A stretch of DNA of 64,000 nt, taken from Desulfosarcina sp. BuS5 (GTDB lineage: Bacteria; Desulfobacterota; Desulfobacteria; Desulfobacterales; BuS5). The stretch covers positions 1 to 64,000 of the forward strand of contig NZ_CP087953.1 of NCBI RefSeq assembly GCF_028752835.1. The letters are read 5' to 3'. This document shows, one piece after another, positions 32,995 to 41,973 of this stretch. The translations under genes and the position numbers were made by a program. The notes under the pieces are model-generated. The model ran no database searches, was not told the origin of the DNA, and saw only the letters and a list, made by a program, of their open reading frames with translations. Every line of letters begins with the position of its first letter. Position 1 is the first letter of the stretch.

Positions 32995-33610
32995 GATCGG
33001 CCATGCTCAATATTTTGGCCTGCTTCAGCCTGGGTGAATTTTTATAGGTTTTGATCGTCTGCATGGCCGTTTTTTTAAAAGGTAGGTTCTTGAGAAAATG
33101 CTCGGCCACTATTGCGCTTTTAGAAGGCAAATCGACCGGCATATCCTGGCCGGGCAGTTTGCCTAAATTATGGGCCAAGGAGACGATCAGCATTTCTCCG
33201 GCGAGCAATTCATGATCTTTGATTTTGTCCTTAATGGCATCCAGTACCTTTCCGGCAACATTCAGAGTATGTTCCACCAGGGTGATCTCTGAAAACTTTA
33301 AGTCCGTGGTTTCGGTCGGATCATTTTCTGCAACCGAAGGATAATTTCCTGCTTTATCCAGGAGGGTCATAATTTTCAGGATAGATTCAAGCGCATCCCC
33401 CAGATTGTTTTTATATGGCTGAATATAAATTTTATAAAATTTTTTTAGCTTGGGATTAGCCCATAAGTCAGCCACGGTATTTTCAGAGTCCTCTTGGGCG
33501 GTTTTAGCTTTTTTTTGATCTGCATTCGTCCAGAGGCTCGAAAGTTGATTCAGGCTGATCTCTGTTTTTTTGTGTTTGCGTTTTAGATATCGAATAAAAT
33601 TTATGATCAT
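32954..33610 (-). CDS. HD-like protein of the T4SS operon (degenerate motif)
   Basis: A 218-residue protein. Around residue 115-150 it reads EHTLNVAGK, then LLAGEMLIVSLAHNLGKL. This is the layout of an HD-phosphohydrolase (H...HD...), except that the second motif is HN instead of HD. A later His/Asp (ILSMADHAARK) could be the fourth ligand. MobH-type relaxases contain a related domain, but this protein is far too short for one. It heads the secretion operon and overlaps the OmpA-like gene. The function is unknown. Confidence 0.5.
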   Translation of the reverse strand: MIINFIRYLKRKHKKTEISLNQLSSLWTNADQKKAKTAQEDSENTVADLWANPKLKKFYKIYIQPYKNNLGDALESILKIMTLLDKAGNYPSVAENDPTETTDLKFSEITLVEHTLNVAGKVLDAIKDKIKDHELLAGEMLIVSLAHNLGKLPGQDMPVDLPSKSAIVAEHFLKNLPFKKTAMQTIKTYKNSPRLKQAKILSMADHAARKMEEAILEN

Positions 33611-33857
33611 AAAAAAAATTCTCGCTTAAAAAAAGTTTCCCTCTACCTTATATAATAGAAGGGCCGTCAAATTTTATGGTCTGCCTTCAGGCCGTAAAAT
33701 CGAAAAGTTTTTGGTTTGTGGGATATGAAGTTTCATCTCGGATGTTTTGTGTCTTTTTTTTGCGAATTAGATTTGACACAAAATCAACGCCATGTCATTA
33801 TGGTGTCGTAAAATATATATTATATTGTGGCACCAAATCAACGAGGTGGAGGAGATT
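33611..33857. promoter_or_regulatory. Divergent intergenic region with repeated ACACAAAATCAACG-type motif
   Basis: The region lies between the minus-strand T4SS operon and the plus-strand ATPase gene. The motif ACAAAATCAACG (about 33778) recurs as CACCAAATCAACG (about 33831), separated by a very AT-rich stretch (AAATATATATTATATTG) that could hold the ATPase promoter. A regulator site is likely but unproven. GGAGGAG precedes ATG 33858. Confidence 0.4.
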
Positions 33858-35285
33858 ATGTTTGTTGGAAGAGTAGAAGAGCTGAAACAGCTTTTAGATT
33901 TATTTGATTTAAAAAAAGCATCTCTTGTTGTATGCCGGGGGCGTAGGAGAATAGGTAAAAGCACACTTATTCAGCAATTTGGAAAAAATGCTTCAGCCTT
34001 TCTTGAATTTCAGGGATTACCGCCAAGAGAAGGTATTACAAACGCAGATCAACTGAACGTTTTTAGTGAGCAATTGGCCGTACAGTCGTCAATTCCAAAA
34101 TTAAATCTGGAATCATGGTATCAGGCTTTTTCGCTTTTAAACAGTGTCATAAAAAATCAAAAAACGGTGGTTCTTCTTGATGAAATATCCTGGATGGGTG
34201 GAAAGGATAAAGATTTTGCAGGTCAGTTAAAAATTTTGTGGGACACTGAGCTTAAAAAAAAATCGAAACTTATACTTGTCCTATGCGGTTCCGTTACATC
34301 ATGGATAGACAAAAACATCCTGAATAGTACAGGCTTTATGGGTAGAGTGTCTCTTGAAATCACACTGAAAGAATTGGGACTTTATCATTGCAATATGTTT
34401 TGGGGAAATAAATCCGGACGCATAAATGCAAAAGAAAAGTTGAAAATACTTGCTGTAACCGGAGGTGTTCCCCGATATCTTGAAGAAATTAATCCAAAAT
34501 TATCAGCAGAAGAAAATATTAAAAGAATGTGTTTCAGTAAAGAAGGAATTCTTTTTTCCGAGTTTGACAGGATATTTAATGACATTTTTTTAAGGCGGGC
34601 CAGGGCTTATAAAAAGATTGCGTCAGTGCTTGCAAAAGGGCGTAGAACATTAAGTGAAATAACGAATGAATTGAAAAAAGAACGGAACGGACATATCGGT
34701 AGGTATATTGACGACATGACTGTGTCGGGCTTTATTTCAAAAGAAATTGTATATAAACCGGGGCAGAACAGAAAAAGCAGGCTGTGCAGGTTCAGGCTTA
34801 GAGATAATTACCTGAGATTTTATCTTAAATATATTGAGCCTATCAGTGATAACATCCGGGAAGGGACATTTAAGGATGTTGCACTGGAAAATATGATTGA
34901 TTGGGAAATCATCATGGGTTTTCAATTTGAAAATCTTATTATGAATAACGTTAGACCTATTTGTGAGCTTTTAGATATTAATCTGTCCAGTATAAAAACA
35001 GCCGGGTATTATTTTCAAAAAAAAACAAAACGACAGAAGGCCTGTCAAATAGATTTGCTGATTCAGACAAAATATACATTATATGTCTGCGAAATAAAAT
35101 TTCGGAAAACCATACCGAAATCAGTAATGAATGATGTAAAAGAAAAGATAGATAAATTAAAAGTACCAAAAAGTACATCAGTAAGACCTGTCTTAATATA
35201 TAGTGGAGAATTGGAACAAAGAATTTTAAAAGAAGACTATTTTGATCGAACGATATGTTTTGAAGATGTTCTTTCAAAAAGGTGA
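33858..35285 (+). CDS. ATPase_2 / DUF234 AAA-family protein
   Basis: A 475-residue protein of the archaeal-type ATPase family common in bacteria with mobile elements. It begins MFVGRVEELKQLLDLF. Walker A is CRGRRRIGKSTLIQQFG, Walker B is VVLLDEISWMGG, and sensor 1 is ILVLCGSVTSW. The C-terminal DUF234-type region has a nuclease-like core (YYFQKKTKRQKACQIDLLIQ, then YVCEIKF), in which the D..E.K pattern could be a PD-(D/E)xK site. The start at ATG 33858 follows GGAGGAG; an earlier ATG at 33792 lacks one. The cellular role is unknown, and a defence or toxin-like function has been proposed for relatives. Confidence 0.8.
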   Translation: MFVGRVEELKQLLDLFDLKKASLVVCRGRRRIGKSTLIQQFGKNASAFLEFQGLPPREGITNADQLNVFSEQLAVQSSIPKLNLESWYQAFSLLNSVIKNQKTVVLLDEISWMGGKDKDFAGQLKILWDTELKKKSKLILVLCGSVTSWIDKNILNSTGFMGRVSLEITLKELGLYHCNMFWGNKSGRINAKEKLKILAVTGGVPRYLEEINPKLSAEENIKRMCFSKEGILFSEFDRIFNDIFLRRARAYKKIASVLAKGRRTLSEITNELKKERNGHIGRYIDDMTVSGFISKEIVYKPGQNRKSRLCRFRLRDNYLRFYLKYIEPISDNIREGTFKDVALENMIDWEIIMGFQFENLIMNNVRPICELLDINLSSIKTAGYYFQKKTKRQKACQIDLLIQTKYTLYVCEIKFRKTIPKSVMNDVKEKIDKLKVPKSTSVRPVLIYSGELEQRILKEDYFDRTICFEDVLSKR

Positions 35286-35328
35286 TTTGAAACGACAAGA
35301 GAACCAAAAAAAACGGCCGCTCTATTTC

Positions 35329-35598
35329 CTATAGCGCTCAGATAAATTGATACGGTTATGCTCACATAAATTGATACGGTTATGCTCACATAAACTGATA
35401 CGACAATTTACAGTTCATACGTATGAACTGCTCAATTCATATGTGTATGAACCGTAAATATTCCTCATGATTTCAGCATGTTTTCTTTTTAACTGCTTTC
35501 AATAAACTGCTTGGAAAGAAAAAAGTGATCAATTCCTCCAATTTATGCTGTCGCAATTTAACTGAGCAAACCTGTATCAATTTATCTGAGCGCTATAG
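35329..35598. mobile_element. Miniature element with IS21-like ends
   Basis: A perfect 25-base inverted repeat at both ends begins CTATAGCGCTCAGATAAATT. Inside the left end, units of ATAAATTGATACGGTTATGC repeat two to three times, the multiple-end-repeat layout of IS21-family elements. The inside (270 bases in total) has no gene, so it would depend on a transposase elsewhere. It also contains palindromes such as GTTCATACGTATGAAC. Confidence 0.75.
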
Positions 35599-35654
35599 AT
35601 TTTCAGACCGTCAATCAAATCCGGCAATTTTCAGCATATTCAAAGGTTTTCCCT

Positions 35655-35684
35655 AATCCTAACTTTGGGATAAAAGTTAGGATT
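35655..35684. terminator. Hairpin, possible bidirectional terminator
   Basis: AATCCTAACTTT pairs with AAAGTTAGGATT around a six-base loop. It lies between two convergently read blocks (the ATPase gene from the left, the helicase operon from the right) and is suited to stopping both. Confidence 0.5.
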
Positions 35685-35779
35685 GATGAAAAACCGGCAT
35701 TCTTAATTATTTTACCACGTTAATTGAGGCCAACATTCATAGGGGTTGGGCCAAAACATCCAATTTTCAAATTGAGGTG

Positions 35780-35826
35780 GATGGTTCCTGTTGCAGCACA
35801 ACGCACGAATCGTTGCCTTAGCTCTA
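35780..35826 (+). repeat. Direct repeat flanking the conjugation module, right copy
   Basis: This is the second copy of the sequence at 19951-19997. It ends at the stop codon of the SNF2 helicase gene (35824). Confidence 0.6.
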
Positions 35827-38679
35827 TCCTGTGCAGGCATCGGGCGGTGAGAAGTCAGGAGCTGATTTTTTTAAAGCTTCCTGAATTTCTTTCCAGTCAC
35901 ATCCCTTAGGGATTTTTTCTAATGTTTTTGCATCTATTAATTCACCAAAAAGATGGGCATTCATTGTTTCTTGACGCTTTTTTGATACCTTGCACTGAAA
36001 AGCGTCATACGTTCCTTCGAAAACAACCGGCTTAATGATAATCTTAGGGAATTCTTCATCTGATATTGATTTATCTTTCTTTTCCTTCTTAAATTTTTCC
36101 GCTAATTTCTGCCAATAGCTCTCAATTCTATCAACCCGACCAATCTGCTGTTCTACTACCCCGGGATTCCATTCGGAATGAAACTGGATAATGGTGCGGC
36201 AGGCTTTATGTAAATTCAATCCCTCACGACCAACCTGGCTTTGAGCGATAAGCACCCGCGGAAAAAATTTTTGGTCATTAAACTGTGTTTGAAGCATACG
36301 TCTTGTTTCCATTTTCACATCACCGTCAAGCAATCGTGCAAAAAAACTGAGACGTTCAGAAATATTTTTTGTTTCATTACAGACCAGTTCCTTTAAATTT
36401 TTCTCGTCTATATTTTCAGCAAAACGATTTAATTGTTTAAAACGGTCAATTTGATTTTCATTGCCATTAAAATAAGCAGGCTTATTCCATTCTGTTTTTG
36501 CCTGCAATTTTTTATCCTCTTCACTTTCAACATCAAAATAAGCTTCAAGATATTCAACCCAGATATTCAATGCCCTGGTTTTTATTTCGTCTGAATTTTG
36601 GCTTTCTTCTGTAACACCCTGACAAATTAGATCATTTGCCAGGCGATTTCGTAATAATTTTTTAACGTCAGATTTTATTTTCTCAATAGTGGCAGCCCCA
36701 GGCAAAGACTTTACAAAATCATCATCAAAAGTAAATCTATTACGGATTGACTTATAGGTTTTACCTCCTTTCGTAATAGCTTGTTTCAAATCCTCTTTTT
36801 TAGAAAAGACCCTTTTTATTGCTATGTCTGTTTTTAATGTTAACCTGTTATATTCGTTCCAAATACTATCCAAATTTGTTAAACATGCCTTGACTGCTGG
36901 AATTGGAGGTTCTTTTTTAGTTATCTTACGATCAAAAAAACGCAAAACTGATCGGCGATTAAGGACATCCCAAAGGGCTCGTAAGGGTTTCTTGAATGTT
37001 CCAAAAATTAACACTTTTTCTCCGGTCAAAGTGCCGTTGTTTCCCCATACAATCCTTTCAATTTCATCAGCCACGATTTGGACACGAGGATGGCCGGATA
37101 AAGCGTTTTCTGATTTTTTTAAAATTTTTCGCCAATATTGAACTCTGCGAAGTTTCCCACAATTAGATTTTAAATAAAAACCTGTTTTTACATCACTACA
37201 TTTTGTTATATATTGTTTTATAGCTTTATCAATTTTATCATCATCATCATCGTCTATGTTTGATTCATCAATTTGCCCTGCCGCATACCGGCTGTCAGCA
37301 ACTTTCAGCTTTCTCAACAAACTTTTTAGTTCCTTATCTTCCTTGTCTTCCGTCTTAATTCCCTTTGCTGCCTTTCCTATAGCTTCCAGAGCGAAGATTG
37401 AAGGCTTCCAGCTATTATTAATATTACTGAATTGTATTTCTATGGATTCCGGTTTGCGGTGCGGATGAGTAGCATATTCTTGTGTTTTATTTAACCCCAT
37501 TAAATCTATCATTTCTTTATCTTTAATGCGACGTCTGCGGGTTACGAATGGCTTAAGCGCGTTGGTAAAACAATTACTTAAAGATATAAGGGTCTTAACT
37601 TTTTTCCGATTGTTTGGGTACTTGATAACTTCTTGACGGCTATTGGCAAATTTTTTAATTTCATCTTCTGGATATTTATCGCTCTCGCCAATTCGTTCAA
37701 ATAATTTTTCCCACTGTTCCGGTTGCAGCTCCATTGGAGTTGCAGTCATTGCAATTCGCTTACTATTGCTTTTAAGATCAATAATCTTGGTAATAATGGT
37801 TTCAAGCCTGCTATTATTACCTCGACTTTTATGGGCTTCGTCTATAACAAGCAGGTCAATCGGGCCAAGAAGTTCCTTGAGCATTGTCATACCATTATCG
37901 CTATGAAACCATTCTTTAAAATATTCTTTAACATCTTTAGCTTCAAGGGCTGTTTTCGGAATATTACTAAACAAGCGCCAGCGATTATTTTTTCTTAGAT
38001 ATTTAGCAGCGTTATTCATCATTGCAAACCAAATATAATTGCAACTGTTTTTAGTATCACAATTGCTGCAATCAGCGCCAATACATTCATCATCTCCTTC
38101 GTAATGTTTTTTTACCAATTGCCAATAACTATTATTATGATGTACCCCTTTATCATCGTATTGAAGCGCCTTTACAAGAATCGGCAAAAGATATCGCCAT
38201 GACTGGGAATTATTAGCCAAATGCGGTGGGCCAAAATTATGCGACAACAATAACCATTTCCCTTTATTCTTGGAAAGTGGAAATGCTAACTCTGCGGTTT
38301 CAAAAATGCTGTTATAGGAACGTAAAAGGACAGAAGAATTATCAGATTTATTTTTCAGGATATCAGGATTGGTTTTTTTCAGGTTATTAATAAAATCATC
38401 CCATTCTTTTTTCCATTGATAAAAAAGGCCGGGCGGCACAACCGTTGCTACAGTGCCGCCATTTTGAATAACAGACAGGATAGCCGCCATAACAACACGC
38501 GTTTTGCCCATTCCTACTTCATCAGCAACGAGAACTCCTTTCCGATTATCCTGGTCGAGCTGTTCTTCTATCCATCGGATAGAGTTTTCCTGGCCGAATT
38601 TCCAAAAGGTTTTCTCAGGATCAACTGTTTTGATATCCGCTAACTTATTCATTGTCTCAAATGCTTTTTTCCAGTTCAT
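35824..38679 (-). CDS. SNF2-type SF2 helicase of an uncharacterised operon
   Basis: A 951-residue helicase. Walker A is VADEVGMGKTRVVMAAIL, the DEAH box LLVIDEAHKSRG, motif III AMTATPMEL, motif V GREGLNLHKACRTIIQF and motif VI QQIGRVDRIESYW. Between motifs I and II, near residue 196, it has a four-cysteine cluster (CIGADCSNCDTKNSC) that could bind zinc or an iron-sulfur centre. The start at ATG 38679 is preceded by GGAAGGATTT, 15 bases after the PLD gene. An upstream ATG at 38724 overlaps that gene and is less likely. It probably remodels or tracks on DNA for the PLD partner. It is last in the operon. Confidence 0.85.
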   Translation of the reverse strand: MNWKKAFETMNKLADIKTVDPEKTFWKFGQENSIRWIEEQLDQDNRKGVLVADEVGMGKTRVVMAAILSVIQNGGTVATVVPPGLFYQWKKEWDDFINNLKKTNPDILKNKSDNSSVLLRSYNSIFETAELAFPLSKNKGKWLLLSHNFGPPHLANNSQSWRYLLPILVKALQYDDKGVHHNNSYWQLVKKHYEGDDECIGADCSNCDTKNSCNYIWFAMMNNAAKYLRKNNRWRLFSNIPKTALEAKDVKEYFKEWFHSDNGMTMLKELLGPIDLLVIDEAHKSRGNNSRLETIITKIIDLKSNSKRIAMTATPMELQPEQWEKLFERIGESDKYPEDEIKKFANSRQEVIKYPNNRKKVKTLISLSNCFTNALKPFVTRRRRIKDKEMIDLMGLNKTQEYATHPHRKPESIEIQFSNINNSWKPSIFALEAIGKAAKGIKTEDKEDKELKSLLRKLKVADSRYAAGQIDESNIDDDDDDKIDKAIKQYITKCSDVKTGFYLKSNCGKLRRVQYWRKILKKSENALSGHPRVQIVADEIERIVWGNNGTLTGEKVLIFGTFKKPLRALWDVLNRRSVLRFFDRKITKKEPPIPAVKACLTNLDSIWNEYNRLTLKTDIAIKRVFSKKEDLKQAITKGGKTYKSIRNRFTFDDDFVKSLPGAATIEKIKSDVKKLLRNRLANDLICQGVTEESQNSDEIKTRALNIWVEYLEAYFDVESEEDKKLQAKTEWNKPAYFNGNENQIDRFKQLNRFAENIDEKNLKELVCNETKNISERLSFFARLLDGDVKMETRRMLQTQFNDQKFFPRVLIAQSQVGREGLNLHKACRTIIQFHSEWNPGVVEQQIGRVDRIESYWQKLAEKFKKEKKDKSISDEEFPKIIIKPVVFEGTYDAFQCKVSKKRQETMNAHLFGELIDAKTLEKIPKGCDWKEIQEALKKSAPDFSPPDACTG

Positions 38680-38693
38680 GCATAAATCCTTCC

Positions 38694-40664
38694 TTATAAA
38701 GCTTTGTAAGTATTGATGCCCCAATCCTTAATAATATCCTTTATCACTTTTTGATATTCTTCAGTTGCGTGTTCAGGCGCAAACCCATTCGTCCCGATTA
38801 ATGGCTTCATAAAATTGATACCAAGACCTTCCATTTGTTTTTTTTTCTCAGTTACCATTCCATCAATCAAAGTCCGGCGCAAATGAGCTATCCAGTCAGG
38901 GAGTTGTCCTTTTGTGATTTGTTGGTTCTGTTCACTTAGAGTCTCAATAAGCGTTGTAGCAAAATGTAATGGATAATTATCAAGTTCATCCCGTAATTCA
39001 GAAAAAGTTTCTTTTACGCCCGATGCAGGAAAAGAGTCTTCTGGTTTACCCCCTTCCAAAGTACCGTTATTATTTTCATTATTATATGCGGTCGCGGGAA
39101 AGCTGATCAAAGCGTCAATAAGTTCTTGCCCAGATTTAAGCTGGATAAGCGGGGAACAGAAGGTGCCATCTTCTTTAAAAACAGGAATAATCCATTCGAA
39201 ATATTTACCTTCCTTTGTCGCGCTTAGTTTTACCCCGGAACTAAAGTCAAAAGTTTCATTAATTTTCAATTCGTTATTGTCCAACTGAATACTTTGGTCA
39301 TACAGGGTCACATCCTTCCAGTCAGATCCCACCCATCTCCATGCTAATTTGCCGGTTTCTTTATCTTTATCCCATCTCAAGGTACAAGAGTCTATAGGTG
39401 GAGGCACCTGTATTTCAGCATTGGATTGTTCATTTTCTTCGCTTCCTATTTCATCAGGCATATTTTCCAGAACTTTCTCCGGATCAATTCCAAAATATGC
39501 GCATAGCGTGTTTTTATCAGTGTTTTCCGTTTCAAATACTACTCCGGTCTCAATATTTCCATAAGTTCCGGGACCCAAAGCAAAACCTTGTTTGCTTAAA
39601 TTACCGGACCCTATATATAACAGTCCACTCGTCACGAAATAATTTTTATTGTGATTTCCGATAAAAATATATTTTGCGTGAAATGGATATGGTGTTTTAT
39701 CAAAATCAGGATGCTTCGGGTGCGAAAATTTCCAACCCTCTTTATGTGAGTGATTTCCCTTAATCCATTGTCCTGCAGCGCCGCTGGTTTCCGGATTGAC
39801 AAGAAGCCATTTTTTCGGATTTTTGGTGAGGATTTTATTTTTAATAAAATGAGTAACTAATTTTTCAAGAACTTCCGGTTCTTTTTCTGTTTTATTAACA
39901 GCAGGGTCTGATTCTTCAAAGAATCCAGATCCGCAAATAATAAAATTACGTTTTGTTTTACTGTCACAAAATTTTTTAATAACCTGAGCTCCCATGGAAT
40001 TTGTTTCAAATAAAGTGGCAACTTTATGTGCATTACTATTAAGCAAATTAGAGATAAAACGAGGTCTATACCCCCTTTGTGGTGGTTTAACAGTTTTGGA
40101 TATCTGATTTAAAAAATTATCAATTTTTTTCTTCACAGGATTATCTATTTGATAATAGCCATTATTGTCGTTTCCTGTACCCAGCAAGGTATTCCAGAAA
40201 GTAACAGCTTCGGCCATATCTTTAGCATTTTGTTTTTGATTTTCATTTATGCTTGTGTCAAAATCACAATACCAGACCAGATTAATACTGTTATTAACAG
40301 CTTCTCTTGTCCAATTTCCGGTTGATACTATAAGCCGGTAATAGTCGGGAACACCTTCTCTGGATTCTCCGAACCCGAGTAATGCTACTTTTGCATGCAT
40401 CAATTTGATTTTTGACCAATTTTTTTTCTCTTTTGGGAAAGGATTATAAAGCCAGGGCAATGCCTGGATTGGCTTATTATGTGCGTCCTGAAAAAGCGCG
40501 ATAAAACCGCTGAATCGTTCTAATACGCAATCCATAAATGCTTGTTCAGCCGAAAGACCACATACCAACCCCATAACACCTTTAAGGTTCTTCTTTGGCG
40601 GAGAAAAAATATTAAGCAATGATTCTCTATAGTTGTCGTGATCAGTCAATTGCAATCCCTCCAT
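38694..40664 (-). CDS. PLD-superfamily protein with two HxK/N motifs (Tdp1-like)
   Basis: A 656-residue protein with two phospholipase D half-sites of the tyrosyl-DNA phosphodiesterase type, HxK...N instead of HxKxxxxD. The first is MHAKVALLGFG...STGNWT near residue 88; the second is FHAKYIFIGN...GSGNLSKQGF near residue 327. The GSGNLSKQGF segment closely resembles the Tdp1 SxxNLSxxAWG motif. A 250-residue C-terminal region is not recognised. It might remove protein or tail adducts from DNA ends or cleave DNA. The gene overlaps the unknown upstream gene by 19 bases and lies 15 bases before the helicase gene, so the three are co-expressed. Confidence 0.75.
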   Translation of the reverse strand: MEGLQLTDHDNYRESLLNIFSPPKKNLKGVMGLVCGLSAEQAFMDCVLERFSGFIALFQDAHNKPIQALPWLYNPFPKEKKNWSKIKLMHAKVALLGFGESREGVPDYYRLIVSTGNWTREAVNNSINLVWYCDFDTSINENQKQNAKDMAEAVTFWNTLLGTGNDNNGYYQIDNPVKKKIDNFLNQISKTVKPPQRGYRPRFISNLLNSNAHKVATLFETNSMGAQVIKKFCDSKTKRNFIICGSGFFEESDPAVNKTEKEPEVLEKLVTHFIKNKILTKNPKKWLLVNPETSGAAGQWIKGNHSHKEGWKFSHPKHPDFDKTPYPFHAKYIFIGNHNKNYFVTSGLLYIGSGNLSKQGFALGPGTYGNIETGVVFETENTDKNTLCAYFGIDPEKVLENMPDEIGSEENEQSNAEIQVPPPIDSCTLRWDKDKETGKLAWRWVGSDWKDVTLYDQSIQLDNNELKINETFDFSSGVKLSATKEGKYFEWIIPVFKEDGTFCSPLIQLKSGQELIDALISFPATAYNNENNNGTLEGGKPEDSFPASGVKETFSELRDELDNYPLHFATTLIETLSEQNQQITKGQLPDWIAHLRRTLIDGMVTEKKKQMEGLGINFMKPLIGTNGFAPEHATEEYQKVIKDIIKDWGINTYKAL

Positions 40665-41833
40665 AATTCAAAAAGTTGATGGATTTTTCTTTCGGTTGAA
40701 AATTCCTCAGGATTATCTTGGGTAGTAGAATCTTCATTGTTTATTTTAATTTCTTTATGACGACCAAACAGATGACCTTTTATAATATTGTCGTTTGAAA
40801 GCGTAAGAATATTTCCATCTCGTGCTATAATATTTTTTAATAATTTTGCGTTGTCCTTTTCTTGTATTAAATTCGTAAACGCATCAGCATCAGTATGCTT
40901 TTCACCTTTTGTATTTTGATATGCTTTTATTTTGGTACATAATTCTTTCAATTTGTTGTTTAATTCATCATTACCGGCAAGCTTTGATTTAGAACCAATC
41001 AGCTCTGCACATTTATGAATAATTCTTCGCCCGCATTCTATCATTTCATCAAACGCTAATGCTGTTTCAATATCATTTACATAATCTTTGTGTTCATTGA
41101 GTTTCTTTTTAATGACACTTAATTCAGGCATATTTACTTTATAGCGGCTAAATGTGTTTATTAAAAATTGCCGCCGCTGTGGATTCCCCAGTTTGCCGGC
41201 AGAGTCTGCCATAAGGCAATTGCGGATAATTTCCTTTTCTTTATTAAGCGCGTCTGTTTTATTAAGCCGCTGGATGATATTTCCTGTTTTGGGAAAGGAT
41301 TTGCCTTTTCCGATCCAATTTTCGAGAGTGTTTTTTAAGCTATTACTGCCATTTTTTTGATTGAGAAATGTTTCAGACAATGCATTTCCAGCCTCTGTCA
41401 GTTCCATCGAATTAAAACGCATACCTGTTGTTAATCCCAACCCAGCCAAGGCACGGACAGTAGACATCCGATATGTTACTTGCACGTAATGCTGTTCGCT
41501 GGAAAGGTCTTTGAAGCTCCATATGTTCTTGCCATCATCTTTGCTAAATGCCAGTTTCCCCTTTCCATTATATTCCTCTTTTTTGTGTTTCCATTCCAGT
41601 TTACAAGCAAGGGCTTCAATACTGTTTGCGATTTTGGCAGAATTGTATTTTTTTTTGTTTTCAGATAAAGTAAGACCAGCCACAGCCCATGAAAATTGTC
41701 GAACGAACTGAGTCCCGCCAATTCCCGGAACAATCAATTCACGATAGTAGCGAACCGCTTTATTAAGTCCAAGGTGTAATAAAGCACGCTGTGATGGAAA
41801 CTCTTCCGGTTTAGGGATAAACCATGTATTCAT
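40646..41833 (-). CDS. Unknown protein of the helicase/PLD operon
   Basis: A 395-residue protein not recognised as any family. It starts NTWFIPKPEEFPSQRALLHL and is mainly helical, with a lysine-rich middle (about 195-330). A winged-helix-like segment around YVQVTYRMSTVRALAGLGL (residues 120-140) is followed by MELTEAGNALSETF. This is reminiscent of DNA-binding or specificity subunits, but no motif is decisive. There is no signal peptide or membrane helix. It overlaps the PLD gene by 19 bases and follows the AAA+ gene by 140 bases. It may be the recognition subunit of the system. Confidence 0.6.
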   Translation of the reverse strand: MNTWFIPKPEEFPSQRALLHLGLNKAVRYYRELIVPGIGGTQFVRQFSWAVAGLTLSENKKKYNSAKIANSIEALACKLEWKHKKEEYNGKGKLAFSKDDGKNIWSFKDLSSEQHYVQVTYRMSTVRALAGLGLTTGMRFNSMELTEAGNALSETFLNQKNGSNSLKNTLENWIGKGKSFPKTGNIIQRLNKTDALNKEKEIIRNCLMADSAGKLGNPQRRQFLINTFSRYKVNMPELSVIKKKLNEHKDYVNDIETALAFDEMIECGRRIIHKCAELIGSKSKLAGNDELNNKLKELCTKIKAYQNTKGEKHTDADAFTNLIQEKDNAKLLKNIIARDGNILTLSNDNIIKGHLFGRHKEIKINNEDSTTQDNPEEFSTERKIHQLFELWRDCN

Positions 41834-41973
41834 ATTGGAACCTCCAATTTATTTCTTATCCTTTTCCCACTGCCACAACAGATATAGCAATACCCATGCC
41901 ACTATTTATGACTCATCAGCCCGTTCATCCGGTCTGACAGCTTGTCACCAATAACCGCCCTTTCTCTGACATC

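Noticed and set aside
32954-33610. A MobH relaxase
   Set aside because: The protein is too short, has HN in place of HD and lacks the remaining relaxase domains.
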